Shown: positions 34,330 to 43,807, counted from the stretch's first letter. The stretch is 64,000 nucleotides of DNA from Streptomyces liangshanensis (GCF_011694815.1 NZ_CP050177.1:1736001-1800000), one strand, 5' to 3'. The notes: a model not told the origin generated them from the letters alone. Numbers and translations: made by a program.

Positions 34330-34925
34330 CCGCGGAACCGCGCCGTGGCTACGCGAAGGGCCGCGCGAAGCGCCGGGAGATCATCGATCACGCCATGGCC
34401 CTGTTCGGCGAGGTCGGTTACCGCGGGGCCTCGCTGCGGGAGATCGCGTCGCGCTGCGGCATCTCGCACCCCGGCCTGCTGCACCACTTCCCGACCAAGG
34501 AGTCGCTCCTGCTCGCCGTCCTGGAGCACCGCGACGAGGTCGACGGCCGGTGGCTGGCGCTGGGCGGCGCCGAGGGGGTCGACCGGCTGCGGCGGCTCGC
34601 GGACCTGGCGGAGCTGAACGCCACCCGGCGCGGGATCGTGGAGCTCTTCTCGGTGGTCGCGGCCGAGGCGACCTCACCCGAACACCCCGCGCACACGTAC
34701 TTCGTGGAGCGCTACCGCCGCTCGGTCGCGTCGACGGCGCGGGCCTACGCGCACGCGTCCGACGAGGGCGTCCTGCGGCCGGGCATCGCGCCGGACACGG
34801 CGGCGCAGCAGTTGATCGCGCTGATGGACGGGCTCCAGGTGCAGTGGCTGCTCAGCGGGTGCGCGACGGACATGGCGGGGGTGCTGCGGGCGCACCTGAG
34901 GACGCAGCTGACGGTGGCGCTGTAG
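34326..34925 (+). CDS. TetR/AcrR-family transcriptional regulator
   Basis: Ligand-responsive repressor, likely acting on the divergent GH3 gene. The 199 residues begin with the TetR helix-turn-helix (about 15-60: REIIDHAMALFGEVGYRGAS, then REIASRCGISHPGLLHHFPTK) followed by an all-helical ligand domain. GTG 34326 has GGAG eight bases upstream and overlaps the stop of a small acidic frame. The C-terminal domain resembles the regulators next to glycosidase genes in Streptomyces, but the ligand is unknown. Confidence 0.92.
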   Translation: MTAEPRRGYAKGRAKRREIIDHAMALFGEVGYRGASLREIASRCGISHPGLLHHFPTKESLLLAVLEHRDEVDGRWLALGGAEGVDRLRRLADLAELNATRRGIVELFSVVAAEATSPEHPAHTYFVERYRRSVASTARAYAHASDEGVLRPGIAPDTAAQQLIALMDGLQVQWLLSGCATDMAGVLRAHLRTQLTVAL

Positions 34926-34957
34926 GCACTGCTGGGTGTCCGGAACCCGGCGCACGC

Positions 34958-34963
34958 TAGGAT
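34958..34963 (+). promoter_or_regulatory. -10 element for a leaderless GlxA-type gene
   Basis: TAGGAT lies exactly at -12 to -7 relative to the ATG at 34970, with no ribosome site, as expected of a leaderless transcript. Confidence 0.5.
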
Positions 34964-34969
34964 CCGGCC

Positions 34970-35980
34970 ATGACGGTGGTGGCGGTCCTCGCGCTCGACG
35001 GAGTGATCCCCTTCGAGCTGTCCGTACCGGGCCAGGTGTTCGGGACCGCGAACCAGGTGGTGGACGACGTCCTGTATGACGTACGTGTCTGCGCCCCCGG
35101 CCGTACGGCGACCACCGCACCCGCGGTCGGCGGCTTCGCGCTGACCACGGCCTGGGACCTGGACGCCCTCGGCGAGGCGGACCTGATCGTCGTCCCAGGG
35201 CACGACCGCTACCTCGACCCGCCCGCCCCCGCGCTCCTGGCGGCCCTGCGCGACGCACACGGACGCGGGGCCCGCCTCGCGTCCGTGTGCGTCGGGGCGT
35301 TCACCCTGGCCGCCACGGGTCTGCTGGCGGACCTCAGGGTCACCACCCACTGGCGGTGCGCGGACGAACTGGCCCGCCGCCACCCGGACCTCCACGTCGA
35401 CAGCAAGGTGCTGTTCGTCGACAACGGCTCCCTGGTCACCTCGGCCGGGGTCGCCGCCGGCCTGGACCTGTTCCTCCACCTGGTCGGCCAGGAGCAGGGC
35501 GCCACGGTCGCGGCGGCGACCGCCCGCCACACCGTCATGCCGCTCCAACGGGACGGTGGGCAGGCCCAGTTCATCGACCACCCCCGCGCGGACGCGCCCG
35601 GCGGGACCCTGGGGCCGACGCTCGACTGGATGCGGGCGGAGCTGGCGCGGCCGCTCACGCTGGACGAGATCGCCCGGCACGCCGCGATGAGCGTCCGTAC
35701 CCTGAACCGCCGCTTCCGCGCCCAGGTGGGGACCACTCCGCTCCAGTGGCTGCTGCGGCTGCGGATCGACGAGGCCAGGCAGCTCCTCGAAGCCACCGAC
35801 CTCCCCGTCGAACACATCGCGGCCCGGACCGGCTTCGGCTCCCCGACCACGCTGCGCCACCACTTCGCACGGGCGACGGGGACCGCGCCGAGCGCGTACC
35901 GCACCACGTTCCGGGGCGGGTCACACCAAGGTCATGCTGATCTGCTCACCGCTGATGGTCCAGTGCTGGCGCGGCCCTGA
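34970..35980 (+). CDS. GlxA-family AraC-type transcriptional regulator
   Basis: Transcriptional activator with a DJ-1/PfpI-like (amidase-type) N-terminal domain (about 3-180, with nucleophile-elbow-like LASVCVGAFTLAATG) and a C-terminal AraC DNA-binding domain (about 215-315: MSVRTLNRRFRAQVGTTPL, then IAARTGFGSPTTLRHHF). The 336-residue length is usual. The last 20 residues (HADLLTADGPVLARP) are not typical of the family and are antisense to the next gene, whose 3' end overlaps by 60 bases. A TAGGAT box at -12 suggests leaderless transcription. Confidence 0.92.
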   Translation: MTVVAVLALDGVIPFELSVPGQVFGTANQVVDDVLYDVRVCAPGRTATTAPAVGGFALTTAWDLDALGEADLIVVPGHDRYLDPPAPALLAALRDAHGRGARLASVCVGAFTLAATGLLADLRVTTHWRCADELARRHPDLHVDSKVLFVDNGSLVTSAGVAAGLDLFLHLVGQEQGATVAAATARHTVMPLQRDGGQAQFIDHPRADAPGGTLGPTLDWMRAELARPLTLDEIARHAAMSVRTLNRRFRAQVGTTPLQWLLRLRIDEARQLLEATDLPVEHIAARTGFGSPTTLRHHFARATGTAPSAYRTTFRGGSHQGHADLLTADGPVLARP

Positions 35981-36421
35981 GGGGTTGCAGGGCTCGACGT
36001 TGACGATGCGCGTCCTCGGGTAATCACTGGTCAGGCACATGCCCGGGTTCAGGGTCTGGAAGATCGACTCACCGCTGACGGTCCAGTGCTGGCGCGGGCC
36101 CGAGGGGTTGCAGGGCTCGACGTTGACGATGCGCGTCCTCGGGTAATCGCTGGTCAGGCACATACCGGGGCTCAAGGTCTGGAAGATCGACTCACCGCTG
36201 ACGGTCCAGTGCTGGCCGGCGCGGGAGGAGTTGCAGGACTCCACATTGACGATGCGGGTCCTCGGGTAGTCACTGGCCAGGCACATGGTCCCGACCAGCG
36301 GGCCCGCGGTGCCGGGCGCGGGGGCCGCGACCGCGGCCGAGGGGAGCGCGAAGGACGTCAGCGCGAGGAGGAGGCCGGGTAAGAGGGTGGGGAGGAGGAG
36401 CTTGCGAAGCACGTGAGCCAC
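35921..36421 (-). CDS. Small secreted beta-trefoil (ricin-B-like) protein with three near-identical repeats
   Basis: Probable secreted sugar-binding protein. The 166 residues have a signal peptide (about 1-33, cut near AVAA) and three 41-residue repeats, each with MCL-SDYPRTRIVNVE, a second Cys in PCN or SCN and a QHWT motif equivalent to the QxW of ricin-type lectins. Three such units are just what one beta-trefoil needs. The repeats are nearly identical in DNA as well, so they arose by recent tandem duplication. GTG 36421 has GGAAGGG about nine bases upstream. Its 3' end overlaps the convergent GlxA-type gene. Confidence 0.82.
   Translation of the reverse strand: MAHVLRKLLLPTLLPGLLLALTSFALPSAAVAAPAPGTAGPLVGTMCLASDYPRTRIVNVESCNSSRAGQHWTVSGESIFQTLSPGMCLTSDYPRTRIVNVEPCNPSGPRQHWTVSGESIFQTLNPGMCLTSDYPRTRIVNVEPCNPSGPRQHWTISGEQISMTLV
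35945..36290. repeat. 123-bp tandem repeat, about 2.8 copies
   Basis: Copies begin at CTCACCGCTG at 35945, 36068 and 36191, an exact 123-bp period, each encoding one 41-residue lectin repeat. The first two are the most alike; the third (N-terminal in the protein) has diverged most. Confidence 0.9.
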
Positions 36422-37154
36422 GGGAAGAACCCTTCCTGGTCGGCGGATCCGGGTGACGGCAACCTTGAGAGAGTCCCCCGATTCACCGACCCGTATGCCT
36501 CACGCCCCCGGCGCCTCGCCGGCGGGGAGGCCGCCGGCCGGAAAACCGGTGGAGCGGCGCCGCCGGGCCCCGTTAACGTGCTCGCGCCCGCAGTCGCCTC
36601 GTCAAGGAGACGCCGTTGTACACCAAGTGAGACCCCCGAGCGCTGATCCACCGCGCGGCCGCCACGTAAGCGCCGCGCTCCTTTCCGCTGCGGTCCTCTC
36701 GCTGAAACTGGTGTATCTCCATGTCCAAGAACTGGGTGGCCGCCGTGTGCGCCGGCCTCACCGTCGAACCTCGTCCCGCCCTCTTCGTGAAGTGCCGTGA
36801 CGCGCGCGTCCCCGCTCGTGCCGGGCGGCCCGCCTGGCAGTCGCCGTACGGCCCTCCGCCGCGCCGCGCCCACCGCGGCCGGTGGGCGGCCGCGCCGGTG
36901 GTGGCCAGGTCACGGTCCGCCCTGCGGGGCGGGCAGTTGTGCCGTCGGTGCGACTGACGTCCCTCAGGGGTGCCGTACCGCTTCCGCGATCTCCCGGACG
37001 CGCCTCGCCACTGTCGACGACCGGTATGTCGTCAGGGGCGCGAGCCCAACGATCACCTCTGACAGGCGCGGGTACGGCTCCGGGGGGGGCGCGTTCAGTA
37101 CGCGGAAAACTCACGGGCCCCCCGTCGGTGGGGTGGGTTACAGTCGGCCCCACC
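36422..37154. other. 733-nt region without a supported gene
   Basis: Upstream of the lectin gene (left) and the RNA repair operon (right). No frame on either strand shows consistent coding bias and a ribosome site; the best, 36721-36957 on the plus strand, is doubtful. It contains a run of eight G (37082-37089) and a TACAGT -10-like box (37139-37144) 11 bases before the RNA ligase ATG. It could hide a small RNA or decayed gene. Confidence 0.5.
37082..37089. repeat. G8 homopolymer tract upstream of the RNA repair operon
   Basis: Eight consecutive G residues 66-73 bases before the RNA ligase start, near where a -35/upstream promoter region would be; length could vary by slippage. Confidence 0.6.
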
Positions 37155-39059
37155 ATGGCCGTGACCGAGCGCGTCCACTACCCCCGTACCCCGCACCTTC
37201 CCTGGTCACCGGGGGCGACCCCCGACGACGTGCGGGTCGCCGACCTGTCGGGGCTGCGGGGCCGGGAGGTCGTGGTCACCGAGAAGCTGGACGGGGAGAA
37301 CACCACCCTGTACGCGGACGGGATGCACGCCCGTTCGCTGGATTCGGCACACCACCCGTCGCGCGCGTGGGTCAAGGGGTTGCAGGGACGGATCGGCGCG
37401 GGCATCCCGGCCGGGTGGCGGGTGTGCGGGGAGAACGTGTACGCGCGGCACTCGATCGCGTACACCGAACTGGACAGCTGGTTCTACGGGTTCTCCGTCT
37501 GGGCCGGCGAACGGTGCCTGGACTGGGACCGGACGGTCCGGTTCCTGGGCGGGCTGGGCCTGCCCGTGCCGCCGGTGCTGTGGCGGGGCGTCCTGGACGA
37601 GCGAGCGGTACGGGCGCTGCGCGCGACGCGGCTGGACGCCGACCGGCAGGAGGGGTACGTCGTACGGACCGTCGAGGGCTTCGCGCGCGAGGAGTTCGGG
37701 CGCCGGACGGCCAAGTGGGTGCGCCCGGGGCACGTACAAACGGACACCCACTGGATGCACGCCGAGGTGGTCGCGAACGGCTTGGCCCCGGCGGCCGCCC
37801 TGTGGGCCGTACGGTCGGGCGCGGACCCCGACGCGACGGCGCTCGCGGCTGCGGTGGGGGTGCCGGACGCAGCGGAGGTGGCACGGTCGGCCGCGACGGG
37901 GACGGGGACGCGGACGGGTGGTCCGGCCGCGACCGCCTCCTCTCCCCCGCCCGCGGTCACCCCGCCGGGCCCCTCCCGCGCGAGCGTCGTCGCCGACGTG
38001 TCCGCCCGGCTCGACGTGCTCGGGCGGCGCGGTGACGTCCGGCTGGCGGGCGTGCTCGCGGGCCTGCTGCACGGCGAGCGCCGGGCGCAGCTGGCGGCCC
38101 GGTTGACCGGCCCCCTCGGCATGCCCCTGGCCCGGCGGGTCGCGGACCTGGTCGGCCTGCACACCCGGCTGCACCACCCCTACCCCGACGGCGAACGCCG
38201 CGCGGGGCTGGCGCACTTGGCGCTCGCCGCCGATCTGGGCGTCCTGCACGCGGTCGCCGGGGCGGTCGCGGCCGGCCAGGGCGTCGAGGCGCGCGACCAG
38301 GTCGAGTGGTCCGCGCTGCACGCGGAGGAGGCCGGCCTGCTCGGCGAAACGCCGCTGGGGCCGCTGCGTTCGGGCCTGCGCGACGCCCTCGCCGGGCTCG
38401 GCGACCGCGACGCGGCCGACCGGTGCTGGGCGGAGGCCCGGGAGGCGTACGCCGCCGGGCGCCTGACCACCCCCGAGGAGGCCGCGGCGGCGACCTGGCG
38501 GTGGCGGAACGGGGACTTCCCCCGGCTGATCCATCTGGTCGGCCCGTCGGGAAGCGGCAAGAGCACGTTCGCCGCGCGGCTCCCGGCGGTCGACGCGCAC
38601 ATCTCCCTCGACGACCTCCGGCAGGCGCGCGGCCCCCGCGCCGACCAGCGGGCCAACGCGGACGTGCTGCGCGAGGGCCTGCACCGGCTCGACACCGCGC
38701 TCGCCTCCGGCCGTACGACCGTGGTGTGGGACGCCACCTCCCTGACCCGGCAGCAGCGTTCGCTGGTCGACGGGGTGGCGCGCCGCCGGGACGCCCTGGT
38801 GACGCAGGTGGTCGTCCTGGTCGGGGAGGAGGAGCTGACCCGGCGCAACGCGTCGCGTGCCCACCCCGTACCGCCGGAAGTGCTCGCCGGGCAGCTGCGC
38901 CGGTACGACCCGCCGTACCCCGGCGAGGCGCACCGCGTCCGGTACGTCGGGCAGGACGGGACCGTCGCGGACACGGACGGTGGCCTGGCGGAGGACGCCG
39001 GCCTGGCGGAGGACGGCACCAGGGCCGGGGACCGCACCCCGGCCGGCGAGGGGACCTGA
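37155..39059 (+). CDS. RNA ligase fused to polynucleotide-kinase-like P-loop domain
   Basis: RNA healing and sealing enzyme. Residues about 10-230 are an ATP-dependent RNA ligase: nucleophile Lys44 in [13 protein letters not shown] (motif I), [12 protein letters not shown] (motif IIIa), Glu166 in QEGYVVRT (motif IV) and Lys187 in AKWVRPGH (motif V). A disordered Ala/Thr/Pro linker and a helical region (about 285-450) follow. Residues about 455-610 are a kinase with Walker [10 protein letters not shown] (Lys469) and [11 protein letters not shown], likely phosphorylating 5'-OH RNA ends. No ribosome site is visible before ATG 37155; a TACAGT box at 37139 suggests a very short leader. The stop overlaps the next gene's start. 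Confidence 0.88.
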   Translation: MAVTERVHYPRTPHLPWSPGATPDDVRVADLSGLRGREVVVTEKLDGENTTLYADGMHARSLDSAHHPSRAWVKGLQGRIGAGIPAGWRVCGENVYARHSIAYTELDSWFYGFSVWAGERCLDWDRTVRFLGGLGLPVPPVLWRGVLDERAVRALRATRLDADRQEGYVVRTVEGFAREEFGRRTAKWVRPGHVQTDTHWMHAEVVANGLAPAAALWAVRSGADPDATALAAAVGVPDAAEVARSAATGTGTRTGGPAATASSPPPAVTPPGPSRASVVADVSARLDVLGRRGDVRLAGVLAGLLHGERRAQLAARLTGPLGMPLARRVADLVGLHTRLHHPYPDGERRAGLAHLALAADLGVLHAVAGAVAAGQGVEARDQVEWSALHAEEAGLLGETPLGPLRSGLRDALAGLGDRDAADRCWAEAREAYAAGRLTTPEEAAAATWRWRNGDFPRLIHLVGPSGSGKSTFAARLPAVDAHISLDDLRQARGPRADQRANADVLREGLHRLDTALASGRTTVVWDATSLTRQQRSLVDGVARRRDALVTQVVVLVGEEELTRRNASRAHPVPPEVLAGQLRRYDPPYPGEAHRVRYVGQDGTVADTDGGLAEDAGLAEDGTRAGDRTPAGEGT

Positions 39060-42055
39060 TGCGTACCAGCGACGAGATCTACCACCGGGTCCGCTGGGAC
39101 CCGCGCTTCGACCCGGCGCGGTTCGTCCTGGGGATCCTCCAGCGCGGCGCCGCGCCCAAACGTGTCCCGCTGCCCGCCTTCGTCCCCGGCGGTGACATCC
39201 CCTGGCACCGGGTGCTGTTCGTCGAGGCGGACGGCGAGCTGGTCTGGGACCGCGCCACCGGCGTGGACCGTATCGACGCCTCGGACGCCGGCCGGGCCCG
39301 GGACCCGCGCATCCTGCGCGCGCCGTTCTTCACGGCCGGTACGCCGTACGGATGGGACGAGGCGGCCGGATGGCGCGTCGCGGACAGCCCGCCCGGGCCG
39401 CCCGCCGTACGGACGGCCGCCGAGGTGCGCGTACTGACGTGGAACACCCTGTGGGACCGGTACGACAGCGACCGCGTCGACACCGCCAGGCGCAGGCCCC
39501 TGCTGCTCGCCGCGCTGGAGGAGGCCGACGCGGACGTGATCGCGTTGCAGGAGGTCGAGGCCGCGCTGCTCGCCATGCTGCTGCGGGCGCCCTGGGTCCG
39601 CGCCGGCTACACCCTCGGCACCGATCCGCGCGGCAAGGACGTCGACGGCAACGGCCTGTTGCTGCTCAGCCGGCTTCCCGTACGCGAGGCCGGGTGGCAC
39701 GACCTCGGCCCGCACAAAGCCGTCACCGCCCTCGTCGTGGAGACGGCGGGCGGCCCGCTCGTGGTCGCGGGCACCCACCTGAGCAGCGACCACTCGGACA
39801 ACGGCCCGGTACGTCGGGAGGCCGAACTGACCGCGCTCGGCAGGGGACTCGCCGGCCTGGACGCCCCGCTGATCCTCCTCGGCGACTTCAACGACGGCCG
39901 CGAAGGACCGGCGGGACCGGCCGCCGCGCTCGGGCTGCGCGACGCCTGGACGGAGGTGTACGGCCCCGAGGACGGCACCCCGACCTTCGACCCCGGCGCC
40001 AACCCGCTGGCCCGGATCTCGTCGTTGTCCGGCCGGGCGTCGCGACTGGACCGGGTTCTGGTGCGGGCGGGGGGACTTCGGGCGACGGGCGCGGCCCTGC
40101 GGGGCAACACCCCTGGTCCTGACGGCCTGTTCATCTCCGACCACTACGGCGTGCAGGTGGAGGTGAGCCTGACCCCGGCCGGAACCGACGCGGGCGCCGG
40201 GCCGCCGGTCCCACGCACACCGACGCCCGTGCTCTCCGACCTCGCGCCCACCGCGCGTACGGCGGTGGCCTGGCTGCCGCCCGACGAACTGTGGCCCCCG
40301 ATCCAGGACATCAGGCGGGAGCACGACCCACAGATCGACCGCTGGCCGCCGCACGTGAACCTGCTCTTCGGCTTCGTCCCGGAGTACGCGTTCGAGCAGG
40401 CCCTACCGCTGCTGGCCGAAGCAATCGCGGAGGTACGGCCGTTCACCGCCCGGCTGCACGGGGTGCACACCTTCGGGCACCGGGAGGACGCCACGGTGTG
40501 GCTCGACCCGGCCGCCGGCGGATCCGGGCCGTGGGCGGACCTGCGCGCCGCCCTGGAGCGACGGTTCCCCCGCTGCCGGGGCCGGGCGGAGGGCTTCACC
40601 CCGCACCTGACCCTGGGCCGTACGCGGGACCCGCAGCGTGTCGCCGCCCAATGCGCCGCCCGCCTCGGCGACGGGCTGTCCGCGCGGGTGGGCGAGCTGG
40701 TGGTGCTCTCGCGCCGGGGCGACGAGCCGATGCGTCCCCGGGCGGTGATCGCGCTGAGGACCGGCGAGGTGCGCCGGCTGCCGGACCCGGCATCCGCCGC
40801 ACCGCCCGTGCCGGGATCCGCCTCCGCCACGCCACTCGTGCCGGGATCCGCCCCCACCGCCGCGACGACCGGCCCGGATGCCGCCCGGGTCGCCCGGCGT
40901 ATCGCCGACGCGCTGCCCGACGGCGTCGTGCACGTCGTCGGATCGCGGCGCATGGGCGGTGCGCACGCCGGGGCCGACCTCGACCTGGTCGCGGCCCTGC
41001 CGGGAACGGTCGACATCGCGGACGTCCGGGCGCGGGTGGCGGCCGCGCTGCCGCGCGCCACGCGTCTGCGGCAGGTGACCGGCGCCCGGGTGCCGGGCCT
41101 GCGGCTGAGCGTCGACGGCCTCGACGTCGACCTGGGCGTGGTCGCCACCGGGTCGCTCGCCCCCGCCGAAGCGGTGGGCGGGCGGGCGGAGTTGGGCGAG
41201 GCGGCGGCGATCGCGCTGAGCGCGGTGAGCGACGCGGAGGCCGTACGCGCCGCCGTGGGCGACCACGGCGCCCGTTTCGCCCTCCTGGCCGGGCAGGTCA
41301 AGGACTGGGCGAAGGCACGCGGACTCGACTCGGCGCCGTTCGGCGGACTGCCCGGGCTGGCCTGGTCCGTGATGGCGGCGCGTACCACCCAGGAGGCCGG
41401 CGACCTCCCGGAGGACGCCCTGCTCGGGCACTTCTTCGCGACCTGGGCGGCCTGGGACTGGCGCGACCCGGTCGCGCTCACGCCCCCGACCGAACCGTAC
41501 GAGGACCCGGCCCGCACCCCGCTCCCGACCCCACCGGCCCTGGACCCGCTGCCCGCCGCAGCCGTCCGCGTCCTGACCCCCACCGACCCGGTCCGCCTGT
41601 GCACCGCCCAGGTCGGACCCGGCTTCCGCGACCTGCTGGCCCAGGAGCTCTACCGGGCCTGGGACATCGTGGAGACGGCGGCGAGGACCGGCGCCGACCC
41701 GCTGCCCCGGCTCCGGACTCCCCCGCCGCTGCACCGCCGCCACGCCGCCTGGCTGACCGTGACCGTACGGGCCGCGGAGGCGGCGGAGTTCGAGGAGGTC
41801 CAGGGTCGCTTCCGGGGCCGTACGCGCGCGCTGCTCACCGCCCTCGACGACATCGGCCTGCCCGACGTCCACGCCTGGCCCCGCCCCTTCGACACGGGCC
41901 CCACCTCGGCGACGTACGCGACCGGCCTCGGCCCCACGCCCCCGGCCGCGCCCCTCGCGGCCGAGATCACCCGGGTCGCCGCGCGGTGGGGCAAGGGCCT
42001 GCCCGGCGTGCTGATCCGGATCACGGAAGGCGGCGCCGTACCGACCCTGTACTGA
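39059..42055 (+). CDS. Multidomain RNA repair protein: MJ1316, EEP, 2H phosphoesterase, poly(A) polymerase-like
   Basis: A 998-residue fusion for RNA end processing. Order: MJ1316/DUF504 domain, seen as an RNA cyclic-end recognition module (about 1-80: [18 protein letters not shown] and [18 protein letters not shown]); endonuclease/exonuclease/phosphatase fold (about 122-365) with TWNTLWDR, Glu165 in LQEVE, GDFNDG and Asp361-His362 in SDHYG; 2H phosphoesterase of LigT type (about 400-590) with His432 (HVN) and His516 (HLT); nucleotidyltransferase (about 610-700) with GSRRMGG, Asp640 and Asp642 in ADLDLV and Asp691; then a helical poly(A)-polymerase-like region and a C-terminal domain. The ATG overlaps the ligase stop (TGATG), so both are translated together. 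Confidence 0.87.
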   Translation: MRTSDEIYHRVRWDPRFDPARFVLGILQRGAAPKRVPLPAFVPGGDIPWHRVLFVEADGELVWDRATGVDRIDASDAGRARDPRILRAPFFTAGTPYGWDEAAGWRVADSPPGPPAVRTAAEVRVLTWNTLWDRYDSDRVDTARRRPLLLAALEEADADVIALQEVEAALLAMLLRAPWVRAGYTLGTDPRGKDVDGNGLLLLSRLPVREAGWHDLGPHKAVTALVVETAGGPLVVAGTHLSSDHSDNGPVRREAELTALGRGLAGLDAPLILLGDFNDGREGPAGPAAALGLRDAWTEVYGPEDGTPTFDPGANPLARISSLSGRASRLDRVLVRAGGLRATGAALRGNTPGPDGLFISDHYGVQVEVSLTPAGTDAGAGPPVPRTPTPVLSDLAPTARTAVAWLPPDELWPPIQDIRREHDPQIDRWPPHVNLLFGFVPEYAFEQALPLLAEAIAEVRPFTARLHGVHTFGHREDATVWLDPAAGGSGPWADLRAALERRFPRCRGRAEGFTPHLTLGRTRDPQRVAAQCAARLGDGLSARVGELVVLSRRGDEPMRPRAVIALRTGEVRRLPDPASAAPPVPGSASATPLVPGSAPTAATTGPDAARVARRIADALPDGVVHVVGSRRMGGAHAGADLDLVAALPGTVDIADVRARVAAALPRATRLRQVTGARVPGLRLSVDGLDVDLGVVATGSLAPAEAVGGRAELGEAAAIALSAVSDAEAVRAAVGDHGARFALLAGQVKDWAKARGLDSAPFGGLPGLAWSVMAARTTQEAGDLPEDALLGHFFATWAAWDWRDPVALTPPTEPYEDPARTPLPTPPALDPLPAAAVRVLTPTDPVRLCTAQVGPGFRDLLAQELYRAWDIVETAARTGADPLPRLRTPPPLHRRHAAWLTVTVRAAEAAEFEEVQGRFRGRTRALLTALDDIGLPDVHAWPRPFDTGPTSATYATGLGPTPPAAPLAAEITRVAARWGKGLPGVLIRITEGGAVPTLY

Positions 42056-42123
42056 CCCGGGCCGGTGGAAGGCCGATCGCTGTGACGGTCGACGCGGAAC
42101 CGATCAGCCCGGCGGCCGCCCCC

Positions 42124-42717
42124 TCACCCGCAGATCTTCATGTCGTGCCAGACGTGCGAGCGGTCGGGCGAGGTGTCGTAGAAGCACGCGCCGCACGGGG
42201 GTCGCGCGCACGTCTTGAGACGGCTCCAGGTGCCCGCCGACCGGGCGAGCAGCATCTCCATCGCCACCAGCGCGCTCACGCCCTCCGCCCCGCCCTGCGC
42301 CGGGGTGTAGTCCACCTCGCCGTCCGCCGTGATGTCCAGGCGCACCTCGGAACCGATCCGGCGGAAGCCCCGCTCGCCGGGCGGCAGCGCCCCCGGGTTC
42401 TCCGCCGTCGCCCGCAGGCCGTGGCGCAGGGATTCGCGCAGCGCGCGCAGTCCGTCGAGGTCGCTCTCGCGGAGGTCGATCACGGGGGCCCGCAGGCCGG
42501 ACTCCGCCGACCAGTCCGCGACCGCCCGGTCGAGCCAGGCCCGGGCCTCGGACAGGTCGGCCAGCAGATCCAGGCCGGGCTGCCCCTGCCACACGTGGAG
42601 GGAGGTGTTCACGAGGTCCTGGACCAGGCGGAGGCCGGCGGGCGCCAGCGCGACGTCGAACTGCACGGTCCCGCCGCGCACCACCTGAGCAAGGCTTCCT
42701 TTCTCCTCGTACCTCAT
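42124..42717 (-). CDS. CGNR zinc-finger protein, C-terminus truncated
   Basis: Probable DNA-binding regulator of the ABATE-CGNR group. The 197 residues have the N-terminal ABATE stress-sensor-like domain (DVALAPAGLRLVQDLVNTS) and at the end the zinc finger: LKTCARPPCGACFYDTS, then VWHDMKICG and stop. The family's closing Cys-Gly-Asn-Arg is cut after Cys-Gly, and the third metal position is His rather than Cys. ATG 42717 is preferred, but GTG 42666 (VQFDVALAP) could be the true start because neither has a good ribosome site. It is convergent with the RNA repair operon. Confidence 0.75.
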   Translation of the reverse strand: MRYEEKGSLAQVVRGGTVQFDVALAPAGLRLVQDLVNTSLHVWQGQPGLDLLADLSEARAWLDRAVADWSAESGLRAPVIDLRESDLDGLRALRESLRHGLRATAENPGALPPGERGFRRIGSEVRLDITADGEVDYTPAQGGAEGVSALVAMEMLLARSAGTWSRLKTCARPPCGACFYDTSPDRSHVWHDMKICG

Positions 42718-42827
42718 AAAGCAATCGTAAATCCGTGGGACGGAGGCAACCAACATGAGACGGCCGACCCGACGGAATTCCTCTTCACCGACTCATCGAC
42801 CGAACGTGCCTTCACGGATTTCGATAT

Positions 42828-42857
42828 CCCCGCCCCGCCCCGCCCCGCCCCGCCCCG
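42828..42857. repeat. (CCCCG)x6 microsatellite
   Basis: Six perfect CCCCG units between the CGNR gene promoter side and the stop of the LLM oxidoreductase; slippage-prone. Confidence 0.95.
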
Positions 42858-42886
42858 AACGGCCCATCGCCTCCCGACCGCGGCGA

Positions 42887-43807
42887 TCAGTCCGCGGAGT
42901 TCCCTCGTTCCCGCGCGACCTTCTCGCGCACGGCCGGTGCGACCTCCTCGGCGAAGCGGCGGATGAAGTCCGGGGACTCCGCGCGGTAGAGGAAGAACGC
43001 GCTGATTCCGTGGGTGAGGGCGAGGTCGGCCAACTGCTCGGCCCACAGACCGGGCGGCCCGTTCAGGAAGTCGGAGCCCGAGCCGGAGCCGGCGTCCGAC
43101 GCGAACTGACCTTCGATGTTGTAGCCGCGGCGGACCGCGCGCGGCGAGCGGCCGGCCGCCAGCGCGGCGTCGTCGATGACCTGGTTGGCCGCCGGCAGGT
43201 GTTCCGGCGGCAGGAACGGCGAGCTGGGCACCCATCCGTCCGCGATCCCGCCCACCAGGCGGAGCATCCGGGGCTGGTACGCGCCGAGCCAGATGCCCAG
43301 GTCGTGCACGGGGCGCGGACCTGGCTTGACGCCCGCCAGCCGGTAGTGCGTGCCGTCGAAGGACACCGCGTCGTCCGACGCCCACAGGGCGCGGATGATC
43401 CGTACCGCCTCCTCCAGCGCCTCGACGGACTGGCCGGCGTCCCGCTTCGGACCGTCCTCGGCGACGATGAGGTCCCACATCTGCTGGGCGCCCGTGGCGA
43501 GGCCCAGCTCGAAGCGGCCGTCGCTGAGGATGTCGAGGGTCGCGGCGGTACGGGCCAGGACCGTGGGCGGGCGCAGGGGGAGGTTCGCCATGTTGGGCAT
43601 CACCGTGATGCGCTCCGTCCTCGCCACGATCGCGGCGAGCAGGGCCATCGTGTCGAGCCGTTCCGGCCAGTACGGGTGGTCGGACAGGGTCACCACGTCG
43701 AGCCCGACCGCCTCCATCAGCTCGGCCAGGACGAGGACGTCCTGGGGCCGGCCGGCGGGCGGTTCCAGCAGGGCCCCGAACATCAGGTCGTGACGGTAGT
43801 CGGTCAT
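42887..43807 (-). CDS. LLM-class flavin-dependent oxidoreductase
   Basis: Luciferase-like barrel enzyme; cofactor (FMN or F420) and substrate unknown. The 306 residues show LMFGALLEPPAGRPQD, LDVVTLSDHPYWPERLDTMA, GRFELGLATGAQQMWD and GIWLGAYQPRMLRLVG, all typical. A Gly/Ser-rich loop (SDAGSGSGSD, near 245) is unusual. ATG 43807 overlaps the stop of the hemerythrin gene (ATGA), so translation is coupled; GGAG lies eight bases upstream. Coupling to an iron-oxygen protein hints at redox or oxygen-related chemistry. Confidence 0.9.
   Translation of the reverse strand: MTDYRHDLMFGALLEPPAGRPQDVLVLAELMEAVGLDVVTLSDHPYWPERLDTMALLAAIVARTERITVMPNMANLPLRPPTVLARTAATLDILSDGRFELGLATGAQQMWDLIVAEDGPKRDAGQSVEALEEAVRIIRALWASDDAVSFDGTHYRLAGVKPGPRPVHDLGIWLGAYQPRMLRLVGGIADGWVPSSPFLPPEHLPAANQVIDDAALAAGRSPRAVRRGYNIEGQFASDAGSGSGSDFLNGPPGLWAEQLADLALTHGISAFFLYRAESPDFIRRFAEEVAPAVREKVARERGNSAD

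Noticed and set aside
36721..36957. 78-codon frame starting MSKNWVAAVCAGL
   Set aside because: No ribosome site, no known domain, Arg/Pro-rich tail and poor coding bias; left as unassigned intergenic DNA.
36758..37156. 132-codon minus-strand frame upstream of the RNA ligase
   Set aside because: Low-complexity Arg/Thr/Gly composition, and it covers the likely promoter of the RNA repair operon.
37155..42055. Interpretation as a DNA repair operon
   Set aside because: MJ1316, 2H phosphoesterase and poly(A)-polymerase-like domains point to RNA; the ligase motifs resemble RNA ligases, not DNA ligases.
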